Of a stretch of DNA of 64,000 bases, positions 63,619 through 64,000 are shown piece after piece. Source of the stretch: Acidobacteriota bacterium (GTDB lineage: Bacteria > Acidobacteriota > Terriglobia > Acidiferrales > UBA7541). A program made the position numbers and the translations under genes. How positions within the stretch are numbered: the first letter of the stretch is position 1; every line of letters begins with the position of its first letter. The stretch lies in assembly GCA_013289715.1 (NCBI GenBank), contig JABCZJ010000015.1, forward strand, positions 1 to 64,000. The letters are read 5' to 3'. The notes under the pieces were generated by a model. It searched no databases. It was not told where the DNA came from and saw only the letters and a program-made list of their open reading frames with translations.

Positions 63619-63647
63619 TTGCAATCAAATTGAATTTCCGGTATGTT
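63619..63647 (+). promoter_or_regulatory. Probable sigma-70 promoter of the leader RNA
   Basis: TTGCAA (63619-63624) and TATGTT (63642-63647) are separated by exactly 17 bp. The predicted start is near 63654, just before the structured segment. Confidence 0.55.
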
Positions 63648-63653
63648 TTTTGC

Positions 63654-63815
63654 ATGAAACGCGCTTTACCAGAAAACACGTGTTGTCCCCAGTGCTGTAT
63701 GGCACGGGGACGTGTGTTTTCTGGCGCAGGGAGGCTGAAGAGCTAAGCATCCGGCCTTAATTCAGCAGAGCTGAATCCCACCGCCAGAGTTCTACTGGCA
63801 GGTGGGTTTTTTTTT
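63654..63815 (+). ncRNA. Structured leader RNA, possible riboswitch or attenuator
   Basis: After the promoter, the transcript would fold into a long hairpin: CCAGAAAACAC (63669-63679) with GTGTTTTCTGG (63714-63724), then GTCCCC/GGGGAC and GTGC/GCAC up to a six-base loop. A linker with GGCTGAAGAGCTAAGC follows, then a 7-bp stem with loop AGA (63760-63776), and directly an intrinsic terminator. CTGGCG (63721-63726), part of the long stem, can also pair with CGCCAG (63782-63787) in the terminator stem, an antiterminator-like alternative. The downstream gene starts at 63887. I recognise no known riboswitch class. Confidence 0.6.
63777..63815 (+). terminator. Intrinsic terminator in the leader before the DUF2292 gene
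   Basis: CCCACCGCCAG (63777-63787) pairs with CTGGCAGGTGGG (63795-63806), with a small bulge, followed by nine T (63807-63815). It lies 71 bp before the start codon of the next gene, inside its presumed leader. Confidence 0.85.
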
Positions 63816-63886
63816 GCTTCCACGAACTGAAATCGGCGTCGTCGCGCGCCGCAAGCGAAAGATCGACGATGCCGGGAGGTAAGGGG

Positions 63887-64000
63887 ATGAGCGCCACCAG
63901 CATTACGGACTGGCAGAAGGGTTTGACGGCGGGCGAAGCAGAGTTGCTGCAGGAAGTAGCGCTCGCATTGCGCACCATTCGCTACGGCTCCGTAGTCCTC
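63887..64000 (+). CDS. DUF2292/YezD-family small protein (partial, runs off the window)
   Basis: Only the first 38 codons are visible. After a variable N-terminus (MSATSITDWQKG) they read LLQEVALALRTIRYGSVVL, matching the core of the small DUF2292 (YezD-like) family, whose members are usually about 60-80 residues. Function is unknown; some members lie beside sulfur-assimilation genes, which cannot be checked here because the sequence ends. A strong ribosome site supports the ATG at 63887. It sits behind a leader terminator, so its expression, and that of anything downstream, is probably controlled by transcription termination. Confidence 0.65.
   Translation, partial: MSATSITDWQKGLTAGEAELLQEVALALRTIRYGSVVL

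Larger units (their letters stand above)
63502..63886. other. Gap between yjbR-like and DUF2292 genes
   Basis: This 385-bp gap holds the promoter at 63619-63647, the structured leader and terminator described separately, and a ribosome site (GGAGGT...AGGGG, 63875-63886). The segment 63502-63610 shows nothing else. Open frames crossing it have no family resemblance. Confidence 0.6.

Noticed and set aside
63654..63815. Known riboswitch classes, 6S RNA or SRP RNA
   Set aside because: The conserved cores I know (SAM-I, SAH, TPP, FMN, cobalamin, c-di-GMP-I, fluoride, THF, and the SRP GGAAGCAG loop) are not visible. CCGGCCTTAA is faintly like the c-di-GMP-I core, but the rest does not fit. 6S RNA cannot be fully excluded by eye.
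63757..63978. Minus-strand ORF covering the terminator and DUF2292 start
   Set aside because: It crosses the terminator and lies antisense to a gene with a strong ribosome site, and it shows no family resemblance.

Overview
The window looks like a high-GC chromosome segment from an Acidobacteriota bacterium (Acidobacteriia/Koribacter-like; an inference from gene content). The main markers are many paralogous two-module MacB/FtsX-type permeases of the 'acidobacterial duplicated orphan permease' (ADOP) kind, a very large TonB-dependent receptor with an N-terminal carboxypeptidase-regulatory domain, acidobacterial-style TonB proteins with GGFGD-type repeats, and a PadR-linked permease. I see no phage, insertion sequence, CRISPR array, tRNA or rRNA.

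Region 1 (1-2183) holds the translational GTPase typA. Region 2 (about 2286-32498) is a 30-kb, same-strand locus: an HlyD/MacA-like adaptor, a MacB-like ATPase, seven ADOP permeases in a row, a response-regulator/PP2C phosphatase, a second ATPase, two more ADOP permeases, a sigma-54 activator and its overlapping histidine kinase. ADOP permeases are normally described as 'orphans' without ATPase genes, so this array of nine permeases with two ATPases, one adaptor and a dual-output two-component system is the most striking system here. My working model is one export engine with exchangeable substrate-recognition permeases, controlled by one kinase that feeds two near-identical receiver domains. 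A similar dyad element lies upstream of the adaptor gene and of the receiver-phosphatase gene.

Region 3 (32550-39179) has, on the minus strand, a LolA-like/degenerate M48 protein in an operon with a TonB protein, then an HtrA-type protease, and divergently an M28 peptidase. Region 4 (39221-46772) holds a VIT1/CCC1-type protein, superoxide dismutase, an ArsB/SLC13-like anion transporter, an AzgA-like purine permease next to a purine nucleoside permease (NUP) protein, an APC amino-acid permease and a DUF2165 protein. Region 5 (47089-54215) has the Oar-like TonB receptor, an amidase, a yeast-type cytosine deaminase, a VapBC-type toxin-antitoxin pair whose toxin seems to start at CTG, and an XRE regulator.

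Region 6 (54519-63501) has a secreted YXWGXW-repeat protein with a 15-bp tandem repeat tail, a tenth ADOP permease behind a PadR regulator with a clear palindromic operator candidate, a second APC permease, the Leloir genes galK-galT and an MmcQ/YjbR protein. The window ends with a structured leader RNA (promoter, long hairpin, small hairpin, intrinsic terminator) directly upstream of a DUF2292/YezD-type gene that runs off the edge. That arrangement is what a riboswitch or attenuator would look like, and I could not match it to a class I know.
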